A stretch of DNA of 64,000 bases from NCBI RefSeq assembly GCF_010894455.1, contig NZ_JAAIXY010000002.1, forward strand, positions 552,962-616,961, given 5' to 3'. This DNA comes from Myxococcus eversor. GTDB lineage: Bacteria > Myxococcota > Myxococcia > Myxococcales > Myxococcaceae. Both the position numbers and the translations under genes were made by a program. The notes beneath the pieces were generated by a model, which was not told the DNA's origin, ran no database searches, and was given only the letters and a program-made list of their open reading frames with translations. This document shows, one piece after another, positions 50,628-61,500 of this stretch (position 1 is the stretch's first letter; each line of letters starts with the position of its first letter).

Positions 50628-52592
50628 CTATGGGTCTTCCTTCAGTGACTCCGCGAGCCTGTCCAGCCCCTCGAGCAGCTCGCGATGTTTCTCCCGCGCT
50701 GGCGCGCCACCCGCTCGCAACGCCATCGCCAGCACGCCGGGGAGGTTCATCGCGGCGTCACCTCGGAGCCGCTCGCGATACTCGCGCATCCAGTCCGTGG
50801 GCGCGCGCAGCGACCAGTTGCGCTCATCCACCGTGCCGGGCTCGTTGTACGTCTCCGGTATCCCCAGCAGGTCCGTGAAGAACACCATGACATTGCGCGC
50901 GCGACTGGCGAACAGGTCCGCCAGCTTCGCCTGCGCGAGCTTCCCCGGGTCCGTCGCCAGTTCGCGCGCGAAGTCCTCGCGTCGCTCGGGCTCGGGACAC
51001 AGCCTCGTCGCCAGATATTCCGCCTGCGCCCGCAGCGTTCCGCGCCACTGCCAGTCGCCCACCAGTCGCCACAGCGACTTCGTGTCGTGGTTGCCCACCA
51101 TCATCCAGTCCTCGGGCGCCACGTTCTCGCTGCGATACACGTCCGCCGGGTTGCCCAGGTCCGCCTTCTGCGTGACGCGGAAGCGCCCCAATCCATAGCG
51201 CGCCATGACTCGCCCCAGTGGATACGGCAGCGTGCTCAGCACCTCGCCCAGCAAGTCACCCAAATCCCGTCCGTTGCGCCGCGCCGCCGCGACCACCGTG
51301 TCGAAGAGGACGCTGAAGCGCTGCACCTGCTCGGGCGTGAGCGACTTCACCTCTCCATCCGCGTACCTGGGCAACGAGCGGTCCAGTTGCTCGGGGGCCA
51401 CCAGCGCGTAGCGCGCCAGCTCCGGGTGGTCCTCCAGGTCCGGCGAGGAGAACAGCCGCGCGCCGTGCTGCACCGCCCCCAGCGCGTCCCACTGCCCCAC
51501 GCGATACACCCACGGACACACCAGCCCATGGGGATGGTCCAGCCGCAGCCCGTCGTACTCCGCGAGCATCTTGTCCATGCGCGCGTCCATGAAGCGCAGC
51601 ACCGCGCCGGGCCGGAAGCCCAGCGATGGCCCCTCTCCGCCCTCCATGAAGTACTGCTCCGGGTCCAACACCGGGTAGTTCCACGGCTGGCCCTCGGGAT
51701 TGGTGCGACTCGGCGGCGCCCCCATCTGGTACGTGCGCAGGAACAGGCCCTGCCACGCCCATGCATCGCGCGGTGAGAAGCCAATCTGCAAATCACCGTA
51801 GAGCTTCAGCTTCAACCCTGTCGTGCGAGCGCGCAGGACCTCATGCTGCGCATGCACCAGGAACTGGAAGAAGGCGTAGCGCTCCAGCACCTCCGCGTAT
51901 TGAGTCTCCAGCGCCTGCACTCGCGCGGCGGCGACACCTTCGGCCCCCGGACGAGGACTCCACAGCCGTCCATCCAGCGAGTCGGCCCACGGCCTCCAAT
52001 CCAGTACGCCCTTCTCCGCGCACAGCACATCGAAGAGCGCGTCGCGCAGCAGCCATGCGCGGTGCCGCTGTCGGAAGGTGTTGAAACGCGATGACACCTC
52101 GCGCATGGCGGCCGAAGCCTCCGGACTCGCGCGTTGGAGCCGAAACGACGTCCACGCTTCATCGAGCACCGCGAGCTGCGCGCGGAAGGCCCACCGGTAG
52201 CGCTCTCCGGGACTGGAGGAACGCGAGCGCCCTTCCACGAGCGCTGCCACGCGGCCCTTCGGGAGCAGCGCGCCCCAGGCCTCGTCCTCCAGCGCCGCGA
52301 GCGCCACATTGAGCACGTTGCGAGAGAAGAGCGTGCCGTCATACGGCGAGGCATTCGACTCCGACGTCTGCCCCTGGGGGCCCAGTTGGATGCCCGTGAA
52401 GCCCAGCGCGTGCGCGGCCTCAAGAAAGCGGGCGGCACCTTCCGAACAGGGCGAGCCCCGTCCCGTGTCCTCGTGCGGAAGACTGGGGAAGCTGGGGTCG
52501 TGGATGCTCAGGACGAGGTTGCGGACATCGAGTGCGGCCAGGGCGTGGGTGACGAGTCGACGATGGTCTTCAGGCAGCGAGGCTCGGGACAT
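50628..52592 (-). CDS. malQ: 4-alpha-glucanotransferase (GH77, MalQ-like)
   Basis: 654 residues. GH77 motifs: nucleophile region DGLRLDHPHGL, EDWMMVGNHDTKSLWRLVG, and TDLLGIPETYNEPGTVDERNW. Transfers alpha-1,4-glucan segments between chains (disproportionation). The layout is slightly longer than E. coli MalQ at the N-terminus. Functionally linked to treZ (25743) through glycogen/trehalose metabolism, but 23 kb away. Confidence 0.87.
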   Translation of the reverse strand: MSRASLPEDHRRLVTHALAALDVRNLVLSIHDPSFPSLPHEDTGRGSPCSEGAARFLEAAHALGFTGIQLGPQGQTSESNASPYDGTLFSRNVLNVALAALEDEAWGALLPKGRVAALVEGRSRSSSPGERYRWAFRAQLAVLDEAWTSFRLQRASPEASAAMREVSSRFNTFRQRHRAWLLRDALFDVLCAEKGVLDWRPWADSLDGRLWSPRPGAEGVAAARVQALETQYAEVLERYAFFQFLVHAQHEVLRARTTGLKLKLYGDLQIGFSPRDAWAWQGLFLRTYQMGAPPSRTNPEGQPWNYPVLDPEQYFMEGGEGPSLGFRPGAVLRFMDARMDKMLAEYDGLRLDHPHGLVCPWVYRVGQWDALGAVQHGARLFSSPDLEDHPELARYALVAPEQLDRSLPRYADGEVKSLTPEQVQRFSVLFDTVVAAARRNGRDLGDLLGEVLSTLPYPLGRVMARYGLGRFRVTQKADLGNPADVYRSENVAPEDWMMVGNHDTKSLWRLVGDWQWRGTLRAQAEYLATRLCPEPERREDFARELATDPGKLAQAKLADLFASRARNVMVFFTDLLGIPETYNEPGTVDERNWSLRAPTDWMREYRERLRGDAAMNLPGVLAMALRAGGAPAREKHRELLEGLDRLAESLKEDP

Positions 52593-52717
52593 GGCGGATG
52601 GCGACGACCCTAGGTTCCTCCGAGCGACACGCCAACCCGCTTCTCGGGCCGACGTTCAACATCCGTCCGAGGAAGACACTCCGCGTGGCGACACGGACAC
52701 TCCGCGCGGGCCGGGTA

Positions 52718-55700
52718 TCACTTCTGTCGGGACTGGGGCGCGGGCCGGGGCTCGCCTCCTCCGGGCGCGCGGAGGTGGAAGACCTTGCGCAGCTTGCGGC
52801 CCATCCACGTCCGCCCATCCACCAGGATTTCGTACACCGTCGGAATCACCAGCAGCGTCAGCAGCGTGGACGTAATCGTGCCGCCAATCACCGCGCGGCC
52901 CAGCGGTGCGCGGAAGTCGCCGCCCTCACCCGCGCCGATGGCCACGGGAATCATGCCCGCCACCAGCGCGAAGGTCGTCATGATGATGGGACGCAAGCGG
53001 ATGCGGCCCGCCTCGATGAGCGCCTCGCGCAAGGGCATGCCCTTCTCGTGAGACCACTTCGCGAAGTCGATGAGCAGGATGGCGTTCTTCGCGACGATGC
53101 CCATCAGCAGGATGACGCCGATGAGGCTCATGATGTTGAGCGTGTCTCCGGTGACGAGCAGCGCCAGCACCACGCCGATGAGGGACAGCGGCAGTGAGAT
53201 GAGGATGGCCAGCGGGTCCAGGAACGAGCCGAACTGGATGACGAGGATGAGGTACATCAGCAGCACCGCGACGCCCAGCGCGAGGAACACCCGCGAGAAC
53301 ACCTCCTCCTGGTCCGCGGACTCGCCGCCTGTCGTCAGCGTGTAGCCCGCGGGGAGCTGCACCGCGTCCACCCGCTTCTGGATGTCTCGCATCACCTCCG
53401 TCAACGAGCGGTCCTGCACGTTCGCCTGCACGTTGATGACGCGCTCGCGGTTGAGGTGCGTGATTTGCGCGGGGCCGAGCGCCTGACGGATATCCGCCAC
53501 CTGTCCGAGCGGCACGAGTTGAGGCGCGCCTCCTGGCGCCGCGCCCGTCAGCAGGGGAATCCGCGCCAGGTCGTCCGCGTTGTCGCGCGACTCGGGCGCC
53601 AGTCGCACCATGACGTCACGAGTCTCTCCAATCGGGTCCACCCAGTCCCCCACGTCCAGGCCCGCGAAGGCCGGCCGCAGCACCTGGGCCACCTGTCCCA
53701 CCGTCACCCCGAGCTGACCCGCGAGCCCCCGGTTCAGGTCCACCTCCAGCTCCGGCTTCTGGCCTCGCGTGGAGAGCCCCACATCCACCGCGCCGGGCAC
53801 CTGCGCCACCTCTCGCTGCACCTGCTGCGCGAGCTCGGTGAGCTTCTTCTGGTCCGGCCCACGCACCTCGAGCTGAATCTGCTTCATCGCGCCGCCAAAG
53901 CCCGACGTGAAGACAGACACCTTCGCGCCGCCCACGCTCGCCAGCTCCTTGCGGAGCCTGCTGCCCAGCGCGTCCTGGCTCACGTCGCGGTCCGCCTTGG
54001 GCGTGAGCCGCACGTACACCAGCGCCTGGTCCACGCCGGGCGCGCTCATCGGCAACGGCACGCCGATGGTGCTGTACGTATAGGCGACCTCCGGGTGGGC
54101 TCGGGCGACGCGGGTCACCTCCTCCACCTTGCGCCGCGTGTACTCCAGGCTGGAGCCCGGTGGCGTCTCCACCAGCAGCTCTACCTCCGAGCGGTCACTC
54201 ACGGGCACGAAGCCCGCGCCACCCACCGTCCCCTGGAGCACCAGGGCGCCCACGAGCGAGCCTACCGCGACGAGCACCATGGCGAGCCTGTGGTCCAACG
54301 CCCAGGCGATGACGCCCTTGTAGCGGTCCGCCTGTCGGTCGAACCACGTGTTGAAGCGGGACAGGGTGCGGGAGATGAAGCCCTGCCGCGCGCCCTTCTC
54401 CACCTGCGGGTCCGCCCAGTACGCGCTCAGCATCGGGTCCAGCGAGAAGGATACGAACAGCGACACCAGCACCGCGCAGGCGATGGTGAGGGCGAAGGGC
54501 TTGAACCACTGGCCGGCAACGCCATACATGAAAGCCACTGGCACGAAGACGGCGACGATGGAGAACGTGGTCGCCGACACCGCGAGGCCAATCTCCGACG
54601 TTCCTTCCTTCGACGCCGTGTAGTGGTCCTTCCCCATCTCGATATGGCGCACGATGTTCTCGCGCACCACGATGGCATCGTCGATGAGGATGCCGATGGC
54701 CAGTGTCAGGCCGAGCAACGACATCGTGTTGAGCGTGAAGCCGAAGGCCCAGACGCTGATGAACGCCGCCAGCGCGCTCACCGGCAACGCGAGCCCGGTG
54801 ATGACGGTGGAGCGCCACGAGTTGAGGAAGATGAACACCACCAGCACGGTGAGCAGCGCGCCTTCCACCAGCGCCGACTGCACGTTCTCCACCGCGCTCT
54901 CCACGCGCACGCCCGCGTCGCGGACGATGGCCAGCTTCACGTCGGCCGGGAGCTTCTGCTGCAGCGCCGCCACGCGCTCACGCACGGCGTCCGCGACCTC
55001 GGTGGTGCTGTAGCCCTTCGTCTTCAGCACGTCGATGCCCACCGCCTGCGCACCGTCGTAGAGGGCCAGCGTGCGAGGCTCCTCGGAGCCCACGAAGACG
55101 TCCGCCACCTGCCCCAGCCGGATGACCTGGCCGTTGCGCGTGGTGACCACCATGTCGCGAAACGCCTCGGGGCTCTCCAGGCGCCCCTTGAGGCGGATGG
55201 ATTCCTCCTCGAACTTCGAGTTGATGCGTCCCACCGGCGCGGCCAGGTTCTGCGCCTGGAGGGCCGTGACGACCTCCGCCAGGGAGATGCGCGCGGCCTG
55301 CAGCGCCTCCGGCTTGAGCTGCACCGTCATCTCCCGCTCCACGCCACCGACGACGTCCGCCTGCGCGACGCCGGGCACCGAGCGGAGCTCACCCACGACC
55401 AGCGGGTCCGCCACGCGGGACAACGCGGCGACATCGAGCCGCTCCGAGGTCAACGTCAACGAGACGATGGGCGCGTCCGCCGGGTCGAATCGCGTGAGGA
55501 CGGGCTCCTCCATCTCCCGAGGCAGGTCGGCGCGCTTGCTGGAGATGGCGTCGCGGATGTCCTGCGATGCCTCCTGGATGTCCTTCTCGAACTCGAAGAA
55601 CACCGTGAAGGTGGCCAGGCCGTCGGTGGCGGTGGCCGTCGTCTCCTTCGGGTCCACGCCGCTGATGGCGAAGATGGCGTCTTCAATCGGCTCGACGATT

Positions 55701-55885
55701 TCGCGCTCCACGGTGTCCGGTGCGGCGCCTGGGTAGACGATGCTGACGGCGATGACCGGAGCCTGGACATCCGGGAACTCATCGGTCTCCAGTTGCCACA
55801 AGGCGACGATGCCGAAGATGACCAGCGTCACCATCGCGGTGATGGTCACGATGGGACGCTTGATGGCGAAGTCGGAGATGAACAC
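52718..55885 (-). CDS. RND efflux permease (AcrB/HAE-1 type)
   Basis: 1055 residues with 12 membrane helices and two large periplasmic loops. The opening [20 protein letters not shown], the inner repeat [15 protein letters not shown]-type loops, and the intramembrane Asp-bearing TM4 with [17 protein letters not shown] are diagnostic of the HAE family. Proton-driven export of drugs, dyes or lipids. It directly follows the membrane-fusion gene (40-base gap), forming the inner-membrane part of a tripartite pump; no outer-membrane TolC is in the window. Confidence 0.94.
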   Translation of the reverse strand: MFISDFAIKRPIVTITAMVTLVIFGIVALWQLETDEFPDVQAPVIAVSIVYPGAAPDTVEREIVEPIEDAIFAISGVDPKETTATATDGLATFTVFFEFEKDIQEASQDIRDAISSKRADLPREMEEPVLTRFDPADAPIVSLTLTSERLDVAALSRVADPLVVGELRSVPGVAQADVVGGVEREMTVQLKPEALQAARISLAEVVTALQAQNLAAPVGRINSKFEEESIRLKGRLESPEAFRDMVVTTRNGQVIRLGQVADVFVGSEEPRTLALYDGAQAVGIDVLKTKGYSTTEVADAVRERVAALQQKLPADVKLAIVRDAGVRVESAVENVQSALVEGALLTVLVVFIFLNSWRSTVITGLALPVSALAAFISVWAFGFTLNTMSLLGLTLAIGILIDDAIVVRENIVRHIEMGKDHYTASKEGTSEIGLAVSATTFSIVAVFVPVAFMYGVAGQWFKPFALTIACAVLVSLFVSFSLDPMLSAYWADPQVEKGARQGFISRTLSRFNTWFDRQADRYKGVIAWALDHRLAMVLVAVGSLVGALVLQGTVGGAGFVPVSDRSEVELLVETPPGSSLEYTRRKVEEVTRVARAHPEVAYTYSTIGVPLPMSAPGVDQALVYVRLTPKADRDVSQDALGSRLRKELASVGGAKVSVFTSGFGGAMKQIQLEVRGPDQKKLTELAQQVQREVAQVPGAVDVGLSTRGQKPELEVDLNRGLAGQLGVTVGQVAQVLRPAFAGLDVGDWVDPIGETRDVMVRLAPESRDNADDLARIPLLTGAAPGGAPQLVPLGQVADIRQALGPAQITHLNRERVINVQANVQDRSLTEVMRDIQKRVDAVQLPAGYTLTTGGESADQEEVFSRVFLALGVAVLLMYLILVIQFGSFLDPLAILISLPLSLIGVVLALLVTGDTLNIMSLIGVILLMGIVAKNAILLIDFAKWSHEKGMPLREALIEAGRIRLRPIIMTTFALVAGMIPVAIGAGEGGDFRAPLGRAVIGGTITSTLLTLLVIPTVYEILVDGRTWMGRKLRKVFHLRAPGGGEPRPAPQSRQK

Positions 55886-55925
55886 GAGGGCTCTCCCGGA
55901 AGGAGTCGAAGGGACGAGGGCGAAC

Positions 55926-57203
55926 TCAGGGCGCCGGCGGCGGCGCGCCCTCCGAGGCTTCGCTCGATGAAGGTGCGGGACGTGCCGGCACGGAGGTGCC
56001 TTCGGGGCCCTGACGTGAGGAGGGTGCGGAGCCTCCGCCGCCGACTCCGGGCCCCTCGTCGCGCGTCGGCTGCTCTCCCGGACGGGGCGCGTCCACCTTC
56101 ACACGGGAGCCATCCGTCACTTCGTCGCGCGCGGAGCCGAGGAGCACCACGTCGCCCTGCTGGAGTCCCTGGCGCACCTCGACGCGCTGCTCGACGTCGT
56201 CTCGCAGTCCCAGCGTGATGGGCACATGCTCCACCCGCTCGTCTCGCACGCGCATCACCCCGGGCTTGCCCTCGGTGTCATCCACCGCGCCCAGCGGGAT
56301 GGACAGCGCTCGCACGGCCTTCGCGGCCACGCGGCCCTCGGCGAACAACCCCGCGAGGAGCTGGAGGTCCGTGTTCGGAATCGCCACGTAGATGCGCACC
56401 TGCCCCGTGTTCGGGTCCACCACCGGGTTGATGCGCTCCACCTGTCCGGTGAAGGAGTTGTCTCCGTAGCCGGTGACCTTGAACTCCACCGGCGTCTGGA
56501 CCTTCACCTGGTCCAGGTTCGCCGCCGGCACCGACGCCTCCAGGCGCAGCGTGCGCGGGTCCACCACCGTGAACAATGGGGAGCCCGGTTGCACGACGTC
56601 GCCCACGCTCGCCTGCCGCTCGCTCACCACGCCCGCGAAGGGCGCCACCACCCGCGTGCGTCCGAGCTGCTCCCGCGCCAGCGTCTGACGCGAGTGCGCC
56701 TCCGCGAGCTGCCCCTTCGCCTGCGCCACCGACAACTGCGCCCGCTCGAAGTCGCGCTGGGTGATGACCCCCGCCTTGGCCAGCTTCGCGCTGCGCTCCT
56801 GCTCGGCCTCGGCCACCCGCAAGGCATTGCGCGCCGTCGAAACCGCCGTGCGGGTGGCGATGAGCTGGTCCCTCAACGTCGCATCGTCGATGCGCGCGAG
56901 CTCCTGCCCCTTCTTCACCACCTGCCCCTGCTGGGCCTTGATGTCGAGGACCGTGCCGCCCACCTGCGCGCGCACCGCCGCCGCGGTGCGGGCTTGGAGC
57001 GTTCCGGAGATGCCAGGGCCGGAGCGCAGCTCGCTCGGCTCCGCGAGCGCCACGTTCTCCTGCCCCAGGTTCACCACGGGCTCCGCGGGCGGTGCCGGCT
57101 CTCCCGAGCCCTTCTTGCACCCGGCCACCACGCAAGCCGCCGCCAGCAGCAGGCCCCACGTCCCGCCAGCCGCCATCCGTCTCGTCCGTTGGGCTCGTCT
57201 CAC
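55926..57203 (-). CDS. RND periplasmic adaptor (HlyD/AcrA-type membrane fusion protein)
   Basis: 425 residues. The GTG at 57203 has GGAG seven bases upstream and gives an Arg-rich signal peptide ending in lipobox VAGC; ATG 57176 is the alternative. The lipoyl half-motifs (VLDIKAQQGQVVKKGQ; VVSERQASVGDVVQPGS), the alpha-helical hairpin (ARNALRVAEAEQERSAKLAKAGV) and the beta-barrel are in the family order. A long Pro/Gly/Glu-rich C-terminus is extra. Expected to bridge the permease at 52718 to an outer-membrane channel. Confidence 0.92.
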   Translation of the reverse strand: MRRAQRTRRMAAGGTWGLLLAAACVVAGCKKGSGEPAPPAEPVVNLGQENVALAEPSELRSGPGISGTLQARTAAAVRAQVGGTVLDIKAQQGQVVKKGQELARIDDATLRDQLIATRTAVSTARNALRVAEAEQERSAKLAKAGVITQRDFERAQLSVAQAKGQLAEAHSRQTLAREQLGRTRVVAPFAGVVSERQASVGDVVQPGSPLFTVVDPRTLRLEASVPAANLDQVKVQTPVEFKVTGYGDNSFTGQVERINPVVDPNTGQVRIYVAIPNTDLQLLAGLFAEGRVAAKAVRALSIPLGAVDDTEGKPGVMRVRDERVEHVPITLGLRDDVEQRVEVRQGLQQGDVVLLGSARDEVTDGSRVKVDAPRPGEQPTRDEGPGVGGGGSAPSSRQGPEGTSVPARPAPSSSEASEGAPPPAP

Positions 57204-57373
57204 CGCGCGTCTCCGTCCTCCGCCGGTCCCTCCCCTGCCCCCGGCGGGCGGGCTAAACGTGGTGTCGGCCCCTTGCCGCCGGAAGTCGCACGCCTCTGCT
57301 CCTCGCCCCAGGAGACAGAGGCAGGCCGCCCGCTCACGCCCTGGATGGGCAGCCAGGCCCACCAGGCGCTCGA

Positions 57374-58354
57374 CTACAGCGGCCCTTGCGCCACCGCCGG
57401 CGGGACTTCGCTCATCAGCAGCGTGCCGAGCAGGAAGTTCTGCTGCTGGCCACACGTCGGAAGCGACGAGCGCGAGGCACACGTGATTTCCCGCGCACCC
57501 GCCCGAGTCGTCGGCGCACGGCAGCGGGCGCCCTCGGCGTCCCACTCCGCCTCCACGGCCCAGCTCTCGGAGTCGTGCTGCACGCCCGAGGCGTCGTACA
57601 GGTTCACCCAGTTCCCATCCACCGTGTACGAGGTGCCGTTGCCACAGAAGTCCGCGCGCACCATGCGGGTGCAGGCCTGGTGCAGCGGCGCCATGCTGTG
57701 TCCCGTCGTCGTGGTGGCCCACGGGCGGTAGCCGAAGCGCACGCACTTGGCGATGGCCGCGCCCTCGCACGCGAAGGTGAAGGTCTGCGTGTCCTCGATT
57801 TTCGCGCCGCCGCCCGCGACCCCCTCGCGGTAGTCCCAGCGCCCCACCATCGGAATGGCGTTGAGCGCGGAGCCATCCGCGGCCTGACACGCGGGCTTCC
57901 ACGTGTTGTCCGCCAGCGAGTAGTACGAGACGCGGTAGGTCCAGACGTCGTCGCTCCCCGGCTGGATGTCGTCCACGCGCAGCGCGACGGTGTCGCCACT
58001 GCCCAGCTCACCGACGAAGCGCGCGCCCACGAAGTCCACGCCGGACAGCACCGAGCCGTCCTGCGCATCGGCGCGGAACACGCTGCCGTCCAGCCACGTC
58101 CGCATCAGTGAGGGAGCGCCCGGGTCCGCGCGCTCGACGCCCGCGAAGCGCACCGCCACCAGCATCTGCCCCAGCTCGTCTCCGTTGAGATTGCGCCCGT
58201 TGAGATTGCGTCCATTCAGGTTGCGCCCGTTTGGAGAGGACAGCTCGGCCACCTGGGTTCCCAGCGTGTCCTGTGCGCCCTCATCCACCGAGTTCCCACA
58301 CCCCACCAGCCCGCAGGCGATGACCATCGCCCCCACCATCCGCCACGCCACCAT
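57374..58354 (-). CDS. ADYC-domain lipoprotein with NGRNLNG repeats
   Basis: 326 residues. Signal peptide with lipobox VGC (GAMVIACGLVGC). Residues about 42-58 carry three copies of the pentamer N-G-R-N-L (see repeat). Then the ADYC domain: GTSYTVDGNWVNLYDASGVQHDSESW, FGYRPW, CASRSSLPTCG, with Cys in pairs as in this myxobacterial family. Extracytoplasmic, function unknown. The start has GGGGAGG eight bases upstream. Confidence 0.85.
   Translation of the reverse strand: MVAWRMVGAMVIACGLVGCGNSVDEGAQDTLGTQVAELSSPNGRNLNGRNLNGRNLNGDELGQMLVAVRFAGVERADPGAPSLMRTWLDGSVFRADAQDGSVLSGVDFVGARFVGELGSGDTVALRVDDIQPGSDDVWTYRVSYYSLADNTWKPACQAADGSALNAIPMVGRWDYREGVAGGGAKIEDTQTFTFACEGAAIAKCVRFGYRPWATTTTGHSMAPLHQACTRMVRADFCGNGTSYTVDGNWVNLYDASGVQHDSESWAVEAEWDAEGARCRAPTTRAGAREITCASRSSLPTCGQQQNFLLGTLLMSEVPPAVAQGPL
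58184..58228. repeat. Three tandem 15-bp repeats in the ADYC lipoprotein gene
   Basis: Units at 58184-58198, 58199-58213 and 58214-58228. The first two differ at one base; the third has diverged at four positions. They encode the NGRNL pentamers just after the signal peptide. A likely site of repeat-number variation. Confidence 0.75.
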
Positions 58355-58551
58355 GCCCCGTACCTCCCCGACCCCGCCCGACTCCGACTGGACTCAAGGT
58401 TCGCAGGAGCCTGCCCGCTCGCAAGCCGGAGTGATGACCGAACGACACACGCATCGTCCGCGGGGAGCCAGCGTGCAAGCACGCTTGGACAGTCGGGCGG
58501 TTCCAACGTCCGGTAGCTGGGATGCTCCCTCTGCGTGCGAGCGAGCATCCC

Positions 58552-61500
58552 TCAGGGTGCGGGCGAGGGCAGGTCCGCGCACACGCGCAGGCCCATCGTC
58601 ACGTCGCGCAGCGAGGGCTCTGGCAGCTCCCGGTTCGTCGCGCGCGCGGAGGTCGCCGCGAAGGAGAAGCTCCCACCGCGCGCCACCGCACGGCCTGGCT
58701 CCAGCCATGAGCGCGTCCACTCCCAGACATTGCCGGCCATGTCGTCCACGCCGAAGGGACTGCGCGACGCGGGGTGACTGCCCACCTCGTCCGGGCCGAA
58801 GCCTCCCGGCTGCTTGCCGTACGTGGCGTCGATGTTGGCGTCGTCCGCGCCCAGCCGGTCGCCATGAGGGAACTCGCGTCCGTCCACGCCGCGCGCCGCG
58901 CGCTCCCACTCCAGCTCCGAGCACAACCTCGCGCCCGGCACCCGGTCGCTGAACGACAGCCACGACACGTACTTCTCCGCGTCCGCGAAGGAGATGCCGC
59001 TCACCGGGAAGCGGCGCCAGTCCTGCTCGCCCCGCCGCGTGCGATTCGCATAGCGCACGGGCTCTCCCGCGCGCGCCTCGTATGGCACGTTGCCGGGCTG
59101 GAAGCGCAGCCGCCAGACCCCGTCCACCTGGTCGAGCGAGAGGTGTCCCGCGTACCCGCCCGTGCCCACGTGGGGCCGGTGCGAGGCGCGCGGCTCGACA
59201 GACATCGACTCCAGGAAGGCGAGCCAGTCGGCATACGTCACCTCATGGCGCGCGATGAGGAAGCCGGGCACCTGCACCGCGTGCTGCGGCACCGCGTTGA
59301 AGAACTCGCGGACGCTCGCATCTGCGGCGCTGCCGAAGCGCACCTCTCCCGGCGGCACGAAGACGTAGTCCGTGGGAATCGCACCCACGCGAGGCAGCCG
59401 AAGCTCCAGCCGCCGAGCCTCTCCGCGTCTCAGCAACAAGGGCTGCGTCACCGGCTCGTGGTCCGGCGCGCGCAACGTGAGCTGGTAGAGCCCGGGCGGG
59501 ACGGAGACGTCCATCCACGGCTCCGACTCCAGCGGCAGCGGAGCACCTGGCTGCTCGTCGCCGAGCGCATCGCGCATCAACGGACGCAGCTCCACCTCGA
59601 CGTCGTGCGCGGCGACGTCCAGGGTGAGGCGCGCGGGCGCGGTCCACCGCGTCCAGCGCTCGCCCCGCGAGTCATAGAGCCGCAGGCGTTGCAGGAGCGT
59701 GGGCAGCGCCGAGACTTCGCCTTCCTGCTCGGCCCACAGGGCCCGCTCGAAGAGGAAGTCCGCGAGCGCGTCGCGAACGTCCGGTCGCTCCGGCGCCAGG
59801 GCCAGGGCCCGCTCCAGTCGACCGGAGACTCCGTCGAAGCGGTGCCGCAGTTGCGCGGCCCGGGCCACGCTCTTGCTCCACAGCCGGTCCGCGTCGGGCT
59901 TCTGGCCGCTGCCATAGAGACGGAAGGCCTCGGCGCGCTCGGAGTGGAGCAGGTCCTTCGTCTCCACCACCGTCTCCAGGGAGTGCTGGGCTTCGTCCAG
60001 TTCGGCGCGCACCTGACGCTCCAGGCTCCAGCGCTCGCGCAGCTTCAGGCCGCCGTAGACCAGGCCCAGCGACAGGATGAAGCCCACGGTCAGCGCATGT
60101 CGCACGCCCCGGCTGCGCACGAGCGTGCGTCGCGAGGCGCGCAGGAAGTCCTGCTCGCGGCGCGTCAGCTCGCCCGAGTCCAGCACCGCCGCCTCGGCGA
60201 GCTGGCGCGGCCCCCACAGCAGCTCGCGCGAGTGGTTCAGCTTCTCCCAGTGCGCGGCGGCGGTCTCCAGCAGGGCCTGCACCTCCCGGCGCTCGGCGGC
60301 CTCCGCGAGCCAGCGCGCCAGGGAGTTCCAACCGGACAGCAGCGCCTCGTGGGCGAGCTCGTAGGACGTTCCTTCCGGCGCCTCGCGCGCCACCAGCAGC
60401 CGGGCCCGGACGAGTGCCTCCAGCGCGGCGCGATAGCGCACGTCCTCTCCCGCGAGCTCCCGGTCCGTCTTGCGCGCGCGGGTGCCGTCGGCGGTGACGA
60501 GCCGCAGCAGCACGCCTCTCGCCGCGACGCGCTGGTCTGGCAGGAGCCGCTCCACCGCGGCGTCCGCGTGTTTCGCCAGCGCGCCCGCCACGCCGCCCAG
60601 CGAGTCCAGCGCGGCCTGGGTAATCACCTGCGCCTTCGCGTCGCGAGCCTCCCACAGCTCCGCGAGCGCGAACTGGAGCAGCGGGAGCCCGCCCTCGGCC
60701 GCGGCCGTGACGAGCGAGTCCACCAGCGCCTCCGACTCGAAGCGCACGCCCTTCACGCGCGCGGGGCCGGTGACGGCCTCCCGGGTCTCCTCGGCGGTGA
60801 GCGCGCGCAGCAGGTACAGCGCGCGAGGGACTTCCGCGCCCAGGCCCGGCACGGAGGTGAGCCGGGTGAGGAAGTCGCTGCGACTGGAGGCCAGCAGGCG
60901 CACGCCACTGGCGCCTTCCGCGAGCCCGCCCAGGGCCTGTCCCGCCAGCGCAGCTTCGAGGGGCTCGGCCAGGGTCGCCAGTTCCTCGAGTTGATCCACG
61001 TAGACGAGCAGGCCCTCGCGCGCGCCCAGGCGGGCCCGGAGCCTGCGCACCAGGCCCGAGGGCTCCGAGCGGAGTGCCTCGGCCAGCGGCTCCTCTTCCA
61101 TCGACAGGAGAGGCGCGAGCGCCGCGGCGAGGGCGGCGACGGGCTTGCGGCCCGGCACCAGTCGGACGGAGTGCCAGCGCCGCCCGTCCTCCAGTCCGCC
61201 TTCGGCCACGGAGGGGAGGATGCCGGCCAGACAGAGGGAGGACTTGCCCACGCCGGAGTCACCGGTGATGAGCAGGAAGGACTCGGAGCGCAGCCGCTCC
61301 AGGACGGCGCGGCACTCGCGGCGACGGCCGAAGAAGAGGGCGCGGTGCTCGGCTTCGAAGGCACGCAGGCCCCGGTAGGGATTGCCCTCGGGCACGTGCG
61401 TGGGGGCGTCCTCGCGCGACAGGGCCTCGAGCGCCTCCAGCAGCAGCGCGGCGGAGCCGAAGCGCTCGGAGGGCTCGCGACGCAGGCACCGGTCGATGAC

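Noticed and set aside
53456-56218. A 920-residue + strand frame across the RND permease gene
   Set aside because: Mirror frame of a family-perfect RND gene; no motifs of its own.
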